Under the pieces are notes generated by a model. The model searched no databases, was not told where the DNA came from, and was given only the letters and a program-made list of their open reading frames with translations. From Akanthomyces muscarius (Eukaryota > Ascomycota > Sordariomycetes > Hypocreales > Cordycipitaceae), in the NCBI RefSeq assembly GCF_028009165.1, contig NC_079244.1, positions 2,232,001 to 2,296,000 of the forward strand: DNA of 64,000 nt, in the 5' to 3' direction. Position numbers and translations under genes: made by a program. Shown here piece by piece: positions 12,481-25,364 of this stretch; the first letter of the stretch is position 1, and every line of letters begins with the position of its first letter.

Positions 12481-15400
12481 GGGATACGGGATGCGGGATG
12501 GCCCTCTGATAGGTTTGACACGAAGCATGCACCAAGTCGAGGCCAGTCGGACCGGCTTCGAGACAGCAAGGGTATTGTCAACACGACCAAAAAAGCCAAG
12601 CGCATTCGCCATGTTTGTTTTAATCTTCCTGCTTCCTGGTACATTCGCCCGCTTCTAGGTACAGTACCGCGAGGCTCTCTTCCTCTCTCTCAGCTCCGCC
12701 TCAGCATCGGTGATGAAAACCGCTGGAACACCAGTTAGTTACCAGTATGCCTACCAAGAGAGGGCTACAGTGGAGTCGTTTCCGCCAGCAAAAGCCCCCG
12801 GTGGAGCCAGGCTCGCCTGTGCCTTCTGTCTTTGACCCTTGGCTCTCTGGCAAATGCAAATGGCAACTGTGGTAGGTAGGTGGTACCAGTAGAAGTAGGC
12901 AACTGGCTAAAGTTAGTGCGGCGCTGCCTCACTCACGATGCAAGCCCGTCGTGCGGTGCTTCTGCACTGGGCACTAGCGGCAATCCGAATTTCACACTTG
13001 AGCCCACAGCCGCTGCAAGCCTGAATGCGCCCTGCAAGATAATCAAATTCTCACCTTGCTGGTAATTGAGCTTATGATTTTGGAATAATAAAGCCTTGAA
13101 GTGGGTGAGATTTCCTCCTCTGATGCGCCAGGTGAGCGTCACGCTGGGTGTTGGGGTGCGTGCGCCGGTGCACTGTCCTGTGCCGCTGTGTACGCTGCTC
13201 CTTCCTGGTGGCGACTCGACTCTGTCCATCAAGCACAAACGAAATTGGCCGTCAGGGTGCCTTTCTGTATTGCCAGTACAGATTTCAACCGGAGCGAAAG
13301 ACAACATCTTGACGACCGAGAACAGTCCCCTTCTGGTTCAATGACGACTTCAATCCGTACCCAAGTGACCACCATCAACGACGCGGCGCCTCCGGGCCGG
13401 GGCTCTGCGAATCGCGTCGATTTTGTCTTTTCTAGCCTCGCCGCCCGCCGCCTTCAGCTGCCCGCCACCAATGACACGCCGCCGTCTATGGCGAAAACCC
13501 CCGACGAAGGATCGGAATGTCGCTCGGTACCACGCGGTACGATGAGCGGCCTGGCTCGGCCTTCTTCCTACTTACCATGTCAGTCTCCGCCTGTACGTAT
13601 GCACAGATACATACCGACCAGCCAACCAACCCATGCTCCATGCTCCCCGACTCTACTCCGGCCATGCCACACCAGCACTATTACTCCGCTAGCAAGAGAC
13701 ACACAGACTTGGGCCCTTTTTTCTTCACGAGAGTAATAATAACCATGCCTGTCGCCGCCAAACGCTGACAATTTGGCCCGCCAATGTCGTCAACGTGCAG
13801 GCGCCGGCAGGCTCACTACGGGCTCTCTCCGGCTCCTCTTTCATTGCGCTGTCACGGCGAATAATCCAAAAAGTCACAACTGGTCAGCCCACCCGTAAAT
13901 TAAAGCGAAACTGGAAGAGAAGCGGCAAAAGGTCTGGGCTAATTTGGAAATGAGAGGCGGCGACTCCATGGCAATTTTCGCACGTTTGCTCCGTGGCAGG
14001 GTTCGCATTACCAAAATAGCGGCAACTGCCCTGGCCCGCGCGCACCATCGCAGCATGCGACCTCTGGCATTGTATTTACAACGTTTCCTGTCAATACCTA
14101 GTTATAGGACCGAACCTTTCCCTACTCGCACGCAGCCCGCGGCGTCTGCCTTCCCTGGCTTACATGGGCGGCGCACAAGACATACACTGAGCCAGGGTCT
14201 CACCCTCACGGAGCGCTCTTAACGACTGCCAATATGTTGACCAGTCAATGGGTGGGTAGAAATCGACGGCAAAATGCATCTCGAGAAACTCCTGCCCGTT
14301 GCTAGCCTTTCTTCACCCCCGCCACCGGTTCTGCATGGTCACATCCATGCACGCCCCAGCCCCGAAGGAGGAGGTCATTCGTACACAGTGAGCAGGCTCA
14401 CACCACGACGATAACTACAGTAGTCCGTCGTGCAGTGGCTTCTCAATAGGGCTCGCTCAATGACGATGAAATACAAGGGCCCAGCGGCTGGGGCTTCGTG
14501 AAGTGACTTGGTGGAGAGCCTGGACGGTTGACTGGCAACTGTGTCGCTGGATGCATGATGCTGGAGCTTTGCTCTGCAACATCGGCTTGCTGTTCTCGCT
14601 AAAACAGAAACACGCCCAGCGCTACCAGCCCAACGACAATATCCACACGCAGACTGTCTGCACGCAATGGCCAGAACGAGCGTGGTGCGTGGCTAGAAAT
14701 ACAGTGGCTCCCCTTCGGGTGTGAGTGGATGCCGTTGGTCTTTTCAGTCGTCCGTCCGTCCCTCGGCTAGGTAGGCCTGCACGCCTGTTCTACCATTGAA
14801 CCAGGGCGAAGCACGCTGAAGAGCGAGAGGAAAAAGAGCAGCCTGCCTCGTGCACCCAGTTACAAGCCGTGCCCGCCGCCCTGTGCCGACCACATTGTCT
14901 TTGGGCAGAAACGATCAGCGGAGTCATGGGAGAGAGCGTGTGTTGATTAATCTCAGCCGTTTTCTATGTCTTGGGATTGCGTCTTGGGATCGACTTGAGA
15001 AAGAGCCAAGTGGTGCGATATGCTCGATTCGCGATTCTCCCTTGCGATCTCGCCGCGGCATCATGTATTCCGTACTCACAAAGCAGACGCGATGCTTCGA
15101 TGCTTGATTAGTATGAGGCTTCGCGCTCTTCTTTTTCTAGACAATTTCACCGCCTGGCCGTGCTGCGACACGGGCCACGGCTCGACCTCCCCCTCATCGA
15201 TCAACTGCTATGCACCTCACTGCCTCGATCCGGCAGCCCACTTACAACTGTTCTCTGCGACAACAAAATAATGTACAATTCCTTCTGTTCAGCCTCTAAC
15301 TTCCTTCTTTATCAAGAAGGTGGAGGAAGTACAAGGTGTATAAAAGGGACGTTAATTCTACTAGCACACTCTCAGTCGAAGCTCGCCGCTTCTCGAGCTC

Positions 15401-16703
15401 CCGGCATGCTGCTCTCTAGGTTTCGATCCCATCGTTTCGTGTTGGTGCAAATGCGATTTCTGCGTGTACTGGAATCGTGCCTGACCCAGCAAAGGCCCCG
15501 ACAGCCCGTAATGGGGCTCCTTGTAACTTGGGACCTTGCTTCTCCAGAACCGACCCAATCAAGGGCCAAGCGGCTGGAGTTTCTACTGTGTGTGTTTCGC
15601 GCTGGGGGGCCACTACGGCAAATATCGCCATAGCTGGGCTCCTTGCTCAACTACGTCATTTTGCAGCACCACGGGCGCGTAGCGAAACTGCAGATGGAAA
15701 TATCGGCAGGATTCGTGGCTGGCCCCCCTCGAGGCGCCTTACAACTCGCGGGCTACCAAGTTTGGTAGAAGCGCAAGCCTCGCAGCATGTCACATCGCAC
15801 AACATGACGGCGGCGGCGCCACCACATGCCGCACAGCGCTGCATCATACAGCTCGACAGACAAATGCAGGCGACGTGTAACTATGATTTCCTGACTCCTC
15901 TTCCTGTCCGCACCTCTCGAGTCTGTGTTTCGTTCCCGATGCTTTTCTACCTCTGCCCTGACCAGCCTTGTCTACGGGACTCATGCCTACGGCCGCCTGC
16001 AAGCCAGATTGTGCAATTCAGCTGTTGCTGGTCAGACTCACCGAGCACGCCATTTCTCTTGGCGGCGGCGGCGGCGGCCAATCTGAGGCACGCCAACATT
16101 TTTTCGGTGCCCGTCGCCCGTCGCGGCCGCCTGTGCCTCTCTGCGCTACCCCTCCACCCCTCGAAAACTCGGCCATTTCCCCTCCACACAAACTGTGATC
16201 CCAGCACAAGCAGACGGCTAGAGACTGTACTAACAAACAGTAGGCTGTTAGTGAAGGCCGGGCCGGAGCTGCAACGATGCCCCCTGAAAGATCATGGAAA
16301 CAAGACATGGATTACACTAGTTATCATGTCATCTCTTCCGTGATAACTAGCATGTATTCGATGATGCGACTGGTGCAACTGGCACATGAGTAGTTACACG
16401 ACCAGACAGCTCATCGACGCTGTCTCCCTTCTCTCTTTCTCTCTGCACGGTTCCAGTTTCAATTCTGCCCAGGCACAGCTCCACTGATGCAGTTACATGC
16501 CCATTCATGTAACAGCACGGAAAACCACTATAAACCACAAAACTCCACAATAGTTCAACGTTGCCCGTTCCCAACTTGCTAACTTCGCAGGGGTACGTAC
16601 CAGCGTGACACAAGACGGATGTCCATGGCGCGCGCCGATGTTACAATGATTGGGCTCTGCAGAAGAGGCCCCTTGATGCTCCCGCGCCGCCGTGCGGCCA
16701 CAG

Positions 16704-16724
16704 GCATCATCATCATCATCATCT
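16704..16724. repeat. (CAT)n microsatellite
   Basis: About six to seven perfect CAT units within the gene-free region. Confidence 0.9.
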
Positions 16725-19700
16725 GGTGGCTTTTCATTATTGAGACTTGTAGCTAGGATACTGTCACCTCCATCGGTCCGGCGCTGACTGGGACACACCA
16801 CCCCCCGCGTACGACCCTGCCGCTGGAGAGACTGGAGGTATGCGCCACGGCCGTCATCTCTCAATTTCTATGAGTGGGGGAGCCAAGTGCCGTAATAAGG
16901 TGAACTCTCTCGTATCTGTTCCAGTTGAATCCACGTCTTTACGCTGGGGTAGCTTATGCAACCGCGCCTTGTTTTCTCTGCCAGCCTTTTAGAAACATTG
17001 CCTGCTAAAAACATCACTTGCTGCATGTTTCTGAGGCAAGTTTGGTGCGAAAAATAGACCGCGTCGTAGTAGTCGGACGACGGCTTGCAAAGCGAAGCAA
17101 ATAGTCAGAAAACACACAGGGAACCCCGGCTAGTGCCCGCCAGAGGCTTTTCTTCAGCACATCAGCCCAGCCAACCTATTGCCTCTGCCAGCCCGCCAAG
17201 ACCAGGTGAGACAGAACTGGCTTGATCTTCGTTCTTCCACCGCCGCCGCCACCAAGTTACCAGCCCAGAAACCCGTTCCAACCCATACTCATCAGGGCGT
17301 GTTTGGCCGCTTCTTACGCCGACTGGCTGGTGCAAAGACCCAAAAATCCTAATTTAGGACACGGGCGGGTTTTGTGTAGTCGAGGGCAGGTGTTCTGTAA
17401 AAAGAAGGCAAAGGCCATGACATGACAGGTAAGACATCAGGGATAAAACATGGAAGGGGACCCTTGTAGGGCACTTGAATAGACTAGCCGCTGCGGACAG
17501 TTGGGACGGACAGACGCACATCGATGGATGTGTCTTGGCAATAGTTACACTGCATCGTCCGGCCAGAAAGGCTGGTCCAGACGTGTGTGATCTTCGCCAC
17601 GAGACTTTGCGCTGCTCGAAACCCAATGCAAACAAAGGCCCATTTGACAGAATCGTGCCTGTCTCCGTATGTTTCAGAAATGATTTCATCGCCCCGCGCA
17701 AAGAGCTTTTGACGTGCGAATAGCGCCTAAGAAGTACTGGCAAATAATAGCACACCTTCGGGAGTGGCCTTCGGTGCTGACAGCGCTACTTACTTACCCT
17801 TCCGTCTTGAACGCCGATAGTAGACTAGCATGGGCCATGGCTTCTTGACATGTGTGTCTGTAGACGCATATTACTTCAGCACAGACTCGCATGTGCCTGG
17901 GTCATGCAGGTAGTAATACTCGAGGCCTTTCATAAGCATATTATAACGTTCGTAAACGGGTCTGCACCATAGTGAGCTGCCTCATGCCAGTGTCTCCGTA
18001 CAGGCGATGCATGGTTCCCTTGCCTACGCTGAGGCTAAACCTGTTTCCCGGACGCGTTTCCAACGCAACACTGTCCCAGGCTGGAGTCATTCAGACATCG
18101 CTCTTCAGAGACGCAGGCAGAGGCAACCTGGATCGAGTTTCAAAGCCACAATGCTGACGGGTCAGCTGCTAGTTAGCACTGTTGGCACGCCGTTGTCTGG
18201 TATAGCTGGTCCTCGGACGAGGGTCTGAAAGCGATTTCGTGCTCTAGACTTCGAAATAGCTTGTAATGACACGCGACTTTCGCCAGTAAGCACATCCACT
18301 AACCCGACTCACAGGCAAAGCCATCGATATCCGCAATAGAACAGCAAGCTCTGGTAATAACCGATCATGCCGGCCCGAGGCCAGGGCGGCAGCGGCGCTA
18401 GCGTGCAACGAACTGGCACAAGGTAAGTAGGCAGCTCCAAATCCAGTAACTGGATGCCTTCTTCGCAGGCTAGAATGATCGGGGCAGCACACATGCTGCA
18501 AATCTCTTTGTCATGTGTATTCCCGTCGCCAAGCCAACTTGGGTAGCTGCAAGCTCTGGTCGCCGATGCCTTTTCCGCCACCCATCCACTAACTTACCCC
18601 ATGCCGCAGGATTGAGGCATGTGTCGAATCACTGGAGCTCGGGTTGTTGCGGAAAAAGTCACGCCGTTACCACGCCCGTTATTGCTCTTCCTGGAGCCAA
18701 TGCGCTTTCCTCGCCGGCCATCAAGAAGTTCGGTCCCATGCACACCCCAGATTGTTTCTCCAGGATCAGTGCAAGGCGCAAAAGGACCCCATCCATCACC
18801 CCGTGTTGTGCACCGACGTTTACCTAAGCCTTGGCTAATACAACACAGAAGTGCCATTGTTGGCCCGTGCTGATCCTCCATTAGAGTTCTTCGAGTAGGT
18901 AAAGACCGGCTCCTTTCAGCACGTACAGCACGGCAGATGGTCTGAAAATTTCTTCTGCGTCGATGGCCAGCATTGAATCGCTGGGAGGTGTCCAGTAGTA
19001 CACTTAGGACGTGTTCCCAATGTCTCAGCAACCGGTCGAAAATGGATCGGAAATGGTCGAGAGCCCCATCGAATAATTGGGCCATCGACACTCCTGACAC
19101 TAGGGCTAGTCCATATTTGAGGAGGCTGAGAAGGCTGTTTTACCTAGCATTCTAGAAAGGCGACAGAGTGCTGACACTAAGATGTGCGTTTGAGGGCAGT
19201 GCAGAAGACGGGCTGGACAGGGCTTGAAAGCTGGCGTAACTCCACCTTGGTGGCTGTCACTATTGATGAAATATTAACCAGTGTCTCGAAAGGTAATTCA
19301 ATGAATGCCAGGCACTTCAATGGCCACTGCCTCGAAGGCTAGGAGCTTTCCCAGCAGGGATCCCCCGATGCCGATATGCAGTAGCGAGAAGGCACCAGGA
19401 TTGTTCTCTGCAGGGCACTAAATTACTGGCGCCAGGGTCGGTGCAGGCATGCTAGATGGGCTGAATTGGCAATGCTCGCCGCTGTTGGAATAGTGACACA
19501 TTTTCGCAGCCACTACAGTAGCCTGCAATTTGTTGGGACAGGTTGCAGATTTTAGACCCGGCACATTATGCGGGAGCCGTGATTGGCGTCTCACGAAATG
19601 ATCAAGAAAAGAAATGGCCCCGGAGCGTTTTGCCTGGAGAGCCAGCATTTGGCCCAGGCGCTGGACTAACGTTTTACAGCATCGCTGCAGCATCAGAAAA

Positions 19701-19944
19701 TTTGCACTGGGCTCTTGTGGATATGGTGGCGCGTTGCAGTTCGCCTGGCTGGTCTTGCTTCCTTGTACGGAGTATCAGTAGTTGGTGGCTGCTTTCTTCG
19801 ATCATTTGCCGCGAAGCCAGCTTTCTCGTCGGTAGTTGCTTGAACAAGAGCTTCGGCCCGTCTTTCTGCTTGACAGGCTGTCGTCTGTGTTTCACTGCCT
19901 TTGGACCCATTGCCACTGAATCAAGCATTGGCCCAGCATGGAGA

Positions 19945-19996
19945 TGGAGCTGGAGCTGGAGCTGGAGCTGGAGCTGGAGCTGGAGCTGGAGCTGGC
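19945..19996. repeat. (TGGAGC)n hexanucleotide repeat
   Basis: About eight and a half perfect hexamer copies. In the three minus-strand frames it would give Gln-Leu, Ala-Pro or Ser runs, and Trp-Ser on the plus strand. These explain the odd repeat ORFs here and are not evidence of a gene. Confidence 0.95.
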
Positions 19997-22900
19997 TGAC
20001 GGAGTGGTAAGTTCCGTCCACCGTTGGTAGATGCGGGCCCGCAATACTGTAATACTGGGTGAATGCTTCCCCAAGGAGACACTCGGTGTTCATCGTCGTG
20101 GTGAGTAAAATGCAGCGGGCCAAGTGATATTATGTTCGCCAAGGGCCCATCGAGGCGTCTCGGTGGCCCCCTTGATTGAGTGCAGGAGCTTAACCGATGC
20201 GACGAGATAGACTTGCGCGGCATATTGATGGCGATTTATGGATAGGTGAGTGCTGGAATCGGGTCTAATGTGTAGATGGTATCGACAACAGCATGAAGTG
20301 AGCTTGCTGTATGTTCTGGCAGCGAGTGATTGCAATTGTTGCTTGTGTTTGCATCATCTTGGCAGCTGCAAGTCGCACACTGACCCGAGTGGTTGGTAGA
20401 TGGGCAGCTGGCAACTGGTAACTGGCAGGTGCAGCGCGGGTTCCACAGTCTTACGCTACAAATTACCTAGAGGCCACTAGCACAAGACCCTTATCGTTAT
20501 CTATCAATTCTGATACATGCCTATGCAACGCCACGAATAAAAGTCGACACTTGAAAAACTTTTCACTCTCCTCCGGCGTCGGGGGCACGTAACAAGTTGT
20601 CTGCCACACCAGTGACACCACCAACTTGCAGTTTCATTGCTAGCCATTGGGATCTACCACACTTGTTTGCTAGGCGGAGCTGCCGTTCAGAGTTTGAGCC
20701 TCTGAGGCTCATTTGGTGTGTCCTCACCGCGACTCCTTGGCAACCTGACCCGTGACTCGGGCCGAGTAGTCGATCTGCCATGGCGTTGCGTCGTCGGCTG
20801 CATACCTTTAACTTCAGAGCCTGCGAAACTCGATTTTTGACTTGATGTCATGGTGCGCAACAAGATGCGCGACGCGAGCCGTCGCTATCCCGAGAGCTTG
20901 CTCTGATGGCGTACAGAATTGCGCGGCATCGCCGGTGGACATCTTGTAAGTACGTAGAATGTATTCGTGCCAAATACAATGTAGATGCAAGTGATTGTGA
21001 CTTGCCAGCTGCCATGTCGAGGCCCTGTGTTTCGGTATGGTATCGACATTCTCTGCCAATTCCTCCATTGGCTTGGATGTTTTCGCTCTGGCATAGAAAA
21101 AAATCAACTCACTGCTGATAATTAAACTTGAGATGGCTTGTACATCTGCGAGGGGTTGAAAATCGGCTGTAGTTACATGACGTATCATCGCGACTAATAT
21201 GAAGGAAGTGCAATGTACTCCTTTTAAGAGCCCTCATATGCCCATTTTCACTTGCATCCAGCCTCTGACGGCCCTGACCGGAAATTCAGCAAATATCGGT
21301 TTAATCAGGTAATGTCTATGCTTGAAGTTTGACTTCCTGGGCCTTAAGATCTGCCATTTGCCCGTAGTAGAATAGCTACACAACGACATGTACCGACGAA
21401 ACACTTTCGCTAGCCATGGCCACTTATAATACGAATGCCTCCGGAAGTCATTCTTTGCAACTATAACAACAATGAGAAATATCGCCTCTGCCAGGCTCTT
21501 CGCATGCAGTAGGCAAGCCCTCGGATGATCTCATGGCGACACGTAGCTCCACGGTTCCACAGACGCACCCTCCAGACAACCTCGAGTTAGCCACCAGAAT
21601 ATTGCCGGTGATTCACAGCCCTAGGATCACAATTAAATTGAATGGAGTCCCGGTGAAGCCACAGCCGAGTGGGATGGTCATGCAGAGGAGTGCTTCTGAT
21701 TCTGACATATCGGCGGCTTGGGTAAATGCCTGGTGCTTGCCGGAGACGACAAAGACAGCATCGGCAAAGTCGTGGGTCAGCTCACTTATACTCGAACGAA
21801 GTTTTATATCTCTTTGGAATGATCCAGTTGCTTGCATGCAATGTTTTCTCAGCTTCGTCTTTCTTGCACGGCGTCAATGCCGATGAGCGATCACGCTATG
21901 CACTTGCTTATGCTGCACTGCAATGATTTCTTATTCGCTGCTGCTCTTGACAACATTGACACAATTCACAACTAAATAGTCCACTAAAAAAAGTAGTGAT
22001 GCAGCCAACAGTCTGCAATAGAAGCCATGGCAGTTTCATTGGTGTTCACGCCGGTGGTGCGGATAATTTGACTACGCGTAAGTAAAAGCGAACGAAAACC
22101 TACTGGAGAAGGAACTTCGTTGACACTTGTCAGAAGAGCGCATGTGACAGAGCCAATTACGTGCGGGTAAATGTTCTGGTGAGGATTGGCCAGACAATTC
22201 GGATCTAGAGTAATGGACTGGCGTCCTCATGATGAACGTGACTCGTGCTCCTCACGCAGTGTTGTTCTCGTCCAACCAAACAGTATTATTACTGCCCACA
22301 GACTTCGATTGCAGGTTGGACACCGAAATACTGATCAAAATCGGCATGCCGACAGTATATCTAAAGGCAACCAGTCGATCGGCGCTTCCGGGACCACCAA
22401 CCTGGTGCAGTTTGATGCAGAAGACCGACCTTCCACTTTGGATAGAAGCGGTGATACCAGTAGATTGTATATGGGGATCCACCAAGTATAAGAATACAAG
22501 TATAACAATAGATGTGCTTTTAGTCGGCACTTGCAGTTGCATTCAACTCACCACATTGCGGAACTCCTCGGCACGAGGCGCCGCCGAGCTCCCCGTCGTG
22601 ACTGACTGTGGGAGTGGGATAAGTGCGGATCAAAGAAGCATCGACTATTACCTCTGCGAAAGTTTCTGCTGTCTGGGTCTGAGGAATTACAGCTTGTAGC
22701 TATACTAGTCAACGCCAAGGAGACCCTTCCCACGCAGCAGCTGACCGACATCAGCTGCTGGCGTATTTGTAAAATGATGATCTCAAGTAGCGTTATTCTG
22801 AGTACCTTTTTGCTAGTAGGCTCTAAAATTCGCGTTTTGTAGTCAATGTCCTCGTTAGAGTACTTGACATTGGTGTTTCCGTCCTCGACTGCAAAAGACC

Positions 22901-24730
22901 TGCTAGAGTCGTTCATCGTCCTGTTCCAGGACCATCTCCTTCCCCTCAACAGGGACTGGCGAGACAGTCAAACTTCCCTTAATGTTTGAATTGCGCTAAT
23001 AAATTTGTATGAAGTTCATTACCTCGAATCTACACATATGCCAACAGAAATTGTATTCAGCTGGGCTATAAGACCGGAAGCAGGTCGCGGCGGCCAGCCG
23101 CCGCAGTGTCTCCATGAGCTTTCACAAACAATGGGGCCCTTTTGGCGGACAGAAGAGGTAAAACGTGACGAGACAACATGTTGGCTATGTATTGTTTACA
23201 TGGAACCGACAAGTTGCGCCAAAGACCGGATGTGAACAAGAACAGTAGCGTAGGACTTGCTGACGGCACCAAAGATCGAAACCGTTTTGGCTCCAACAAA
23301 CGAAACACAACAAAGATAATGTAAGAAAATCTTTTGAGGGCAATTCAGTTCATGATTCAATGGATACATACTTGCAGTCTGCGTAGTTTGCCTGTTGACG
23401 GATCGTTACGTGATGTCACTTCTACAGAAGAGTGCCTGCATGCATGGGCCGGGAGCGGTTTTGCAACATATCCGTGCGACGTCAAGTATCTAGTAGTCGA
23501 CACTCACAATCGTTCACACGGTTTATGACTGCCTATTCGGTCCATAATTGCCTTCATTACGATGGTTGGGCCCACGTCAGAGTCACGCGGTGAATGTCGG
23601 CCACTACGGGTTTTGCTCAGGGATTTTCGGAACAATCTACATATACCTCATGGGGGATATGATTTCCATGTTCCCAACGGGAACTTGATCATGATGCCAA
23701 GCCTTCGGCTTTTTTGCGCCACGCGCAAGAAGCTCAAAAGGCCTACAGCCACAACGAGAATCTGGCTGAACCGGGTGTGTCTATGCTTGGGAAGAAGCAA
23801 TGCTCCAGTTCCGATCCTATTTTCCCCTCTGGAGCTAGTTGAAGCATGTAGTCGCGTCGCCGATGTGGCAGTTCATTCAGACCGCCATAGCAGCAGCTGC
23901 GCCGAGGCATGTGACGTCGTGTGGGAACTTCGGAAGCCGAATGGTATTGAGTCTTCCGTCGTCTTCTTGAGAGACGAATTTGGAGGTATCATCACTTCCA
24001 AAAAGTTTCGGGCGAAAGGAAATAAGAAACGAGGATATTCATCGTGGTATCGCATGCGATGTTTTGCCATCTTGGCAGAGAATTGGCGGGATTGTCAGTG
24101 CACAGGCGCACGTTGGGGCTGTGGGTATCTGCGACAGATGACAGGTGACGATCGCTGCCATTCGACAGGGAACCGATCGGCTCAATTACGAGAAAAACGA
24201 ACGATGCGATTCCGAAGCCACCGGGCAAGGCCTTCGAAGATGCTATCTGCACATTGCGATAAATTGAGAAGAGTGCGACAACGAGGCGGCTCGGTAGCCT
24301 TCGAGTCGCGAATAAAGGGCAATTGCGAGCTTTAGTCGAGCGATGGATCGTACCGTTGCTAAATGTCAGAGAAAAAATTGCCCAGGTGGCCCAGTGGCGG
24401 GCAGAAGTGGTTGACAGAATAATGAGCGGGATGCGACGAGTCGACGACATGGAGGTTTAATATAGATGGTGGTGGGCTGAAAAGCGATCGACAGGCCGGA
24501 GCATCTGCACCGGAAACATGTGGGGAAAGAAAATGGAGTAGGAAGATTAAATGGCTAAGCGAGAAAGTTAAACAGCAAATATCTAGAGGCTGAACGCTGA
24601 CGGATGAGGACAATTATAGAGTTGCATGATGAGGCGATTACTGGGTATTCGAAAAAGACAAGGGCAGACAGTGATCGAGGCAGCTGCAGCGAGGAGCGGA
24701 CGGAACGGTACGTTGCTAAGTTAGCCTGCG

Positions 24731-24748
24731 TACCTACCTAGGTAGGTA
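24731..24748. promoter_or_regulatory. 18-base perfect palindrome TACCTACCTAGGTAGGTA
   Basis: This perfect inverted repeat with no spacer lies about 620 bases upstream of the phytochrome start codon. A symmetric site of this length could bind a dimeric regulator. No factor is known to me for it, so a function is inference. Related half-sites occur at 2085-2096, 12871-12887 and 14767-14775. Confidence 0.4.
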
Positions 24749-24983
24749 AGTTGGCGGCGGAGGAGGCGGCGCCACCCCACCTTGCTCTCTACTAGACTGT
24801 GCCAAACCTGGCAGCTGGGCCTGGCAACCTGACTGGGCGCTGGGGCGCTCCCTGTAAGTTTCCGACAGTGCTGAGTGCCAATGGCATGTGGGCATCACCA
24901 CCAGCATTTCCCAGGCAAGGCACACGGACGGCGGCTCTGCTAGCTGGCTGGCCAAACGGTCTTGTCTCGTCTCATCGCTTGTC

Positions 24984-25018
24984 CATCACATCTCCATCTC
25001 CATTTCCATCTCCATATT
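24984..25018. repeat. CATCTC-type pyrimidine repeat upstream of phytochrome
   Basis: Imperfect tandem CATCTC units, continuing into a CT-rich tract to about 25110. Pyrimidine-rich tracts are common just upstream of fungal transcription starts, so this may be core promoter or 5' UTR of the phytochrome gene. Confidence 0.55.
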
Positions 25019-25364
25019 CTCCCTTTTTGCCACCTTTGCTGTCTCGTTTCACGTCACCCGCCCTCTTTCCCCTGACGCGCGCCGGCCATTTTACGCTTTT
25101 CGCCGTCTTTCCCATCTTTTGCTGGGGCCTCACGCCTTGGCTGACCGTTCTCCGCCACCGCATACGAACTTTGGCTCCAACTTACTTAGCACCACGCTCA
25201 AGCGGCGCGAGCTTTCCCACCCCCACCCTGCGCCTACGCCTACTGCGCTTTTGACCACCGATCCCAGCGTTTTCGATTACCTTTCCCTTCATTTTGCATG
25301 ATACCGAAACTTGCTCCCTCGCTGCCCGTTGCTGTAGCGGCGCGCGATTCGGCGTCTTCTCACG

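Larger units (their letters stand above)
10927..25364. other. Gene-free region of about 14.4 kb
   Basis: I find no supportable gene. Every ORF checked on both strands has low-complexity or random-looking translation, no family motif, and no extension through sensible introns. The two genes at its ends point away from each other, so it holds the copper-fist promoter on the left and the phytochrome promoter on the right. It contains microsatellites, a 17-base G run and an 18-base palindrome. From roughly 20.4 to 24.6 kb it reads visibly richer in A and T than the stretch before it. Long noncoding RNAs or long 5' UTRs cannot be excluded. Confidence 0.6.

Noticed and set aside
12141..12644. 167-codon minus-strand ORF with a His-rich run
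   Set aside because: The His run is the GAT/CAT microsatellite read on the opposite strand. The rest is low complexity.
15477..16343. 288-codon ORF on the plus strand in the gene-free gap
   Set aside because: Translation is Cys/Pro/Arg-rich and random-looking, with no motif and no plausible exon extensions.
22229..22949. Overlapping plus and minus ORFs (156 and 133 codons) with fairly natural composition
   Set aside because: Neither gives a family motif and both strands look equally plausible, which argues against either. RNA-seq would decide.
23562..24335. 257-codon ORF on the plus strand in the AT-richer stretch
   Set aside because: No recognisable domain; composition looks random. I could not link it to neighbouring exons. 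Kept only as part of the gap note.
10927..25364. Transposon or tRNA genes in the large gap
   Set aside because: By eye I found no transposase or polymerase motif, no long terminal repeats and no convincing tRNA B-box. A repeat search and tRNA scan would be decisive.
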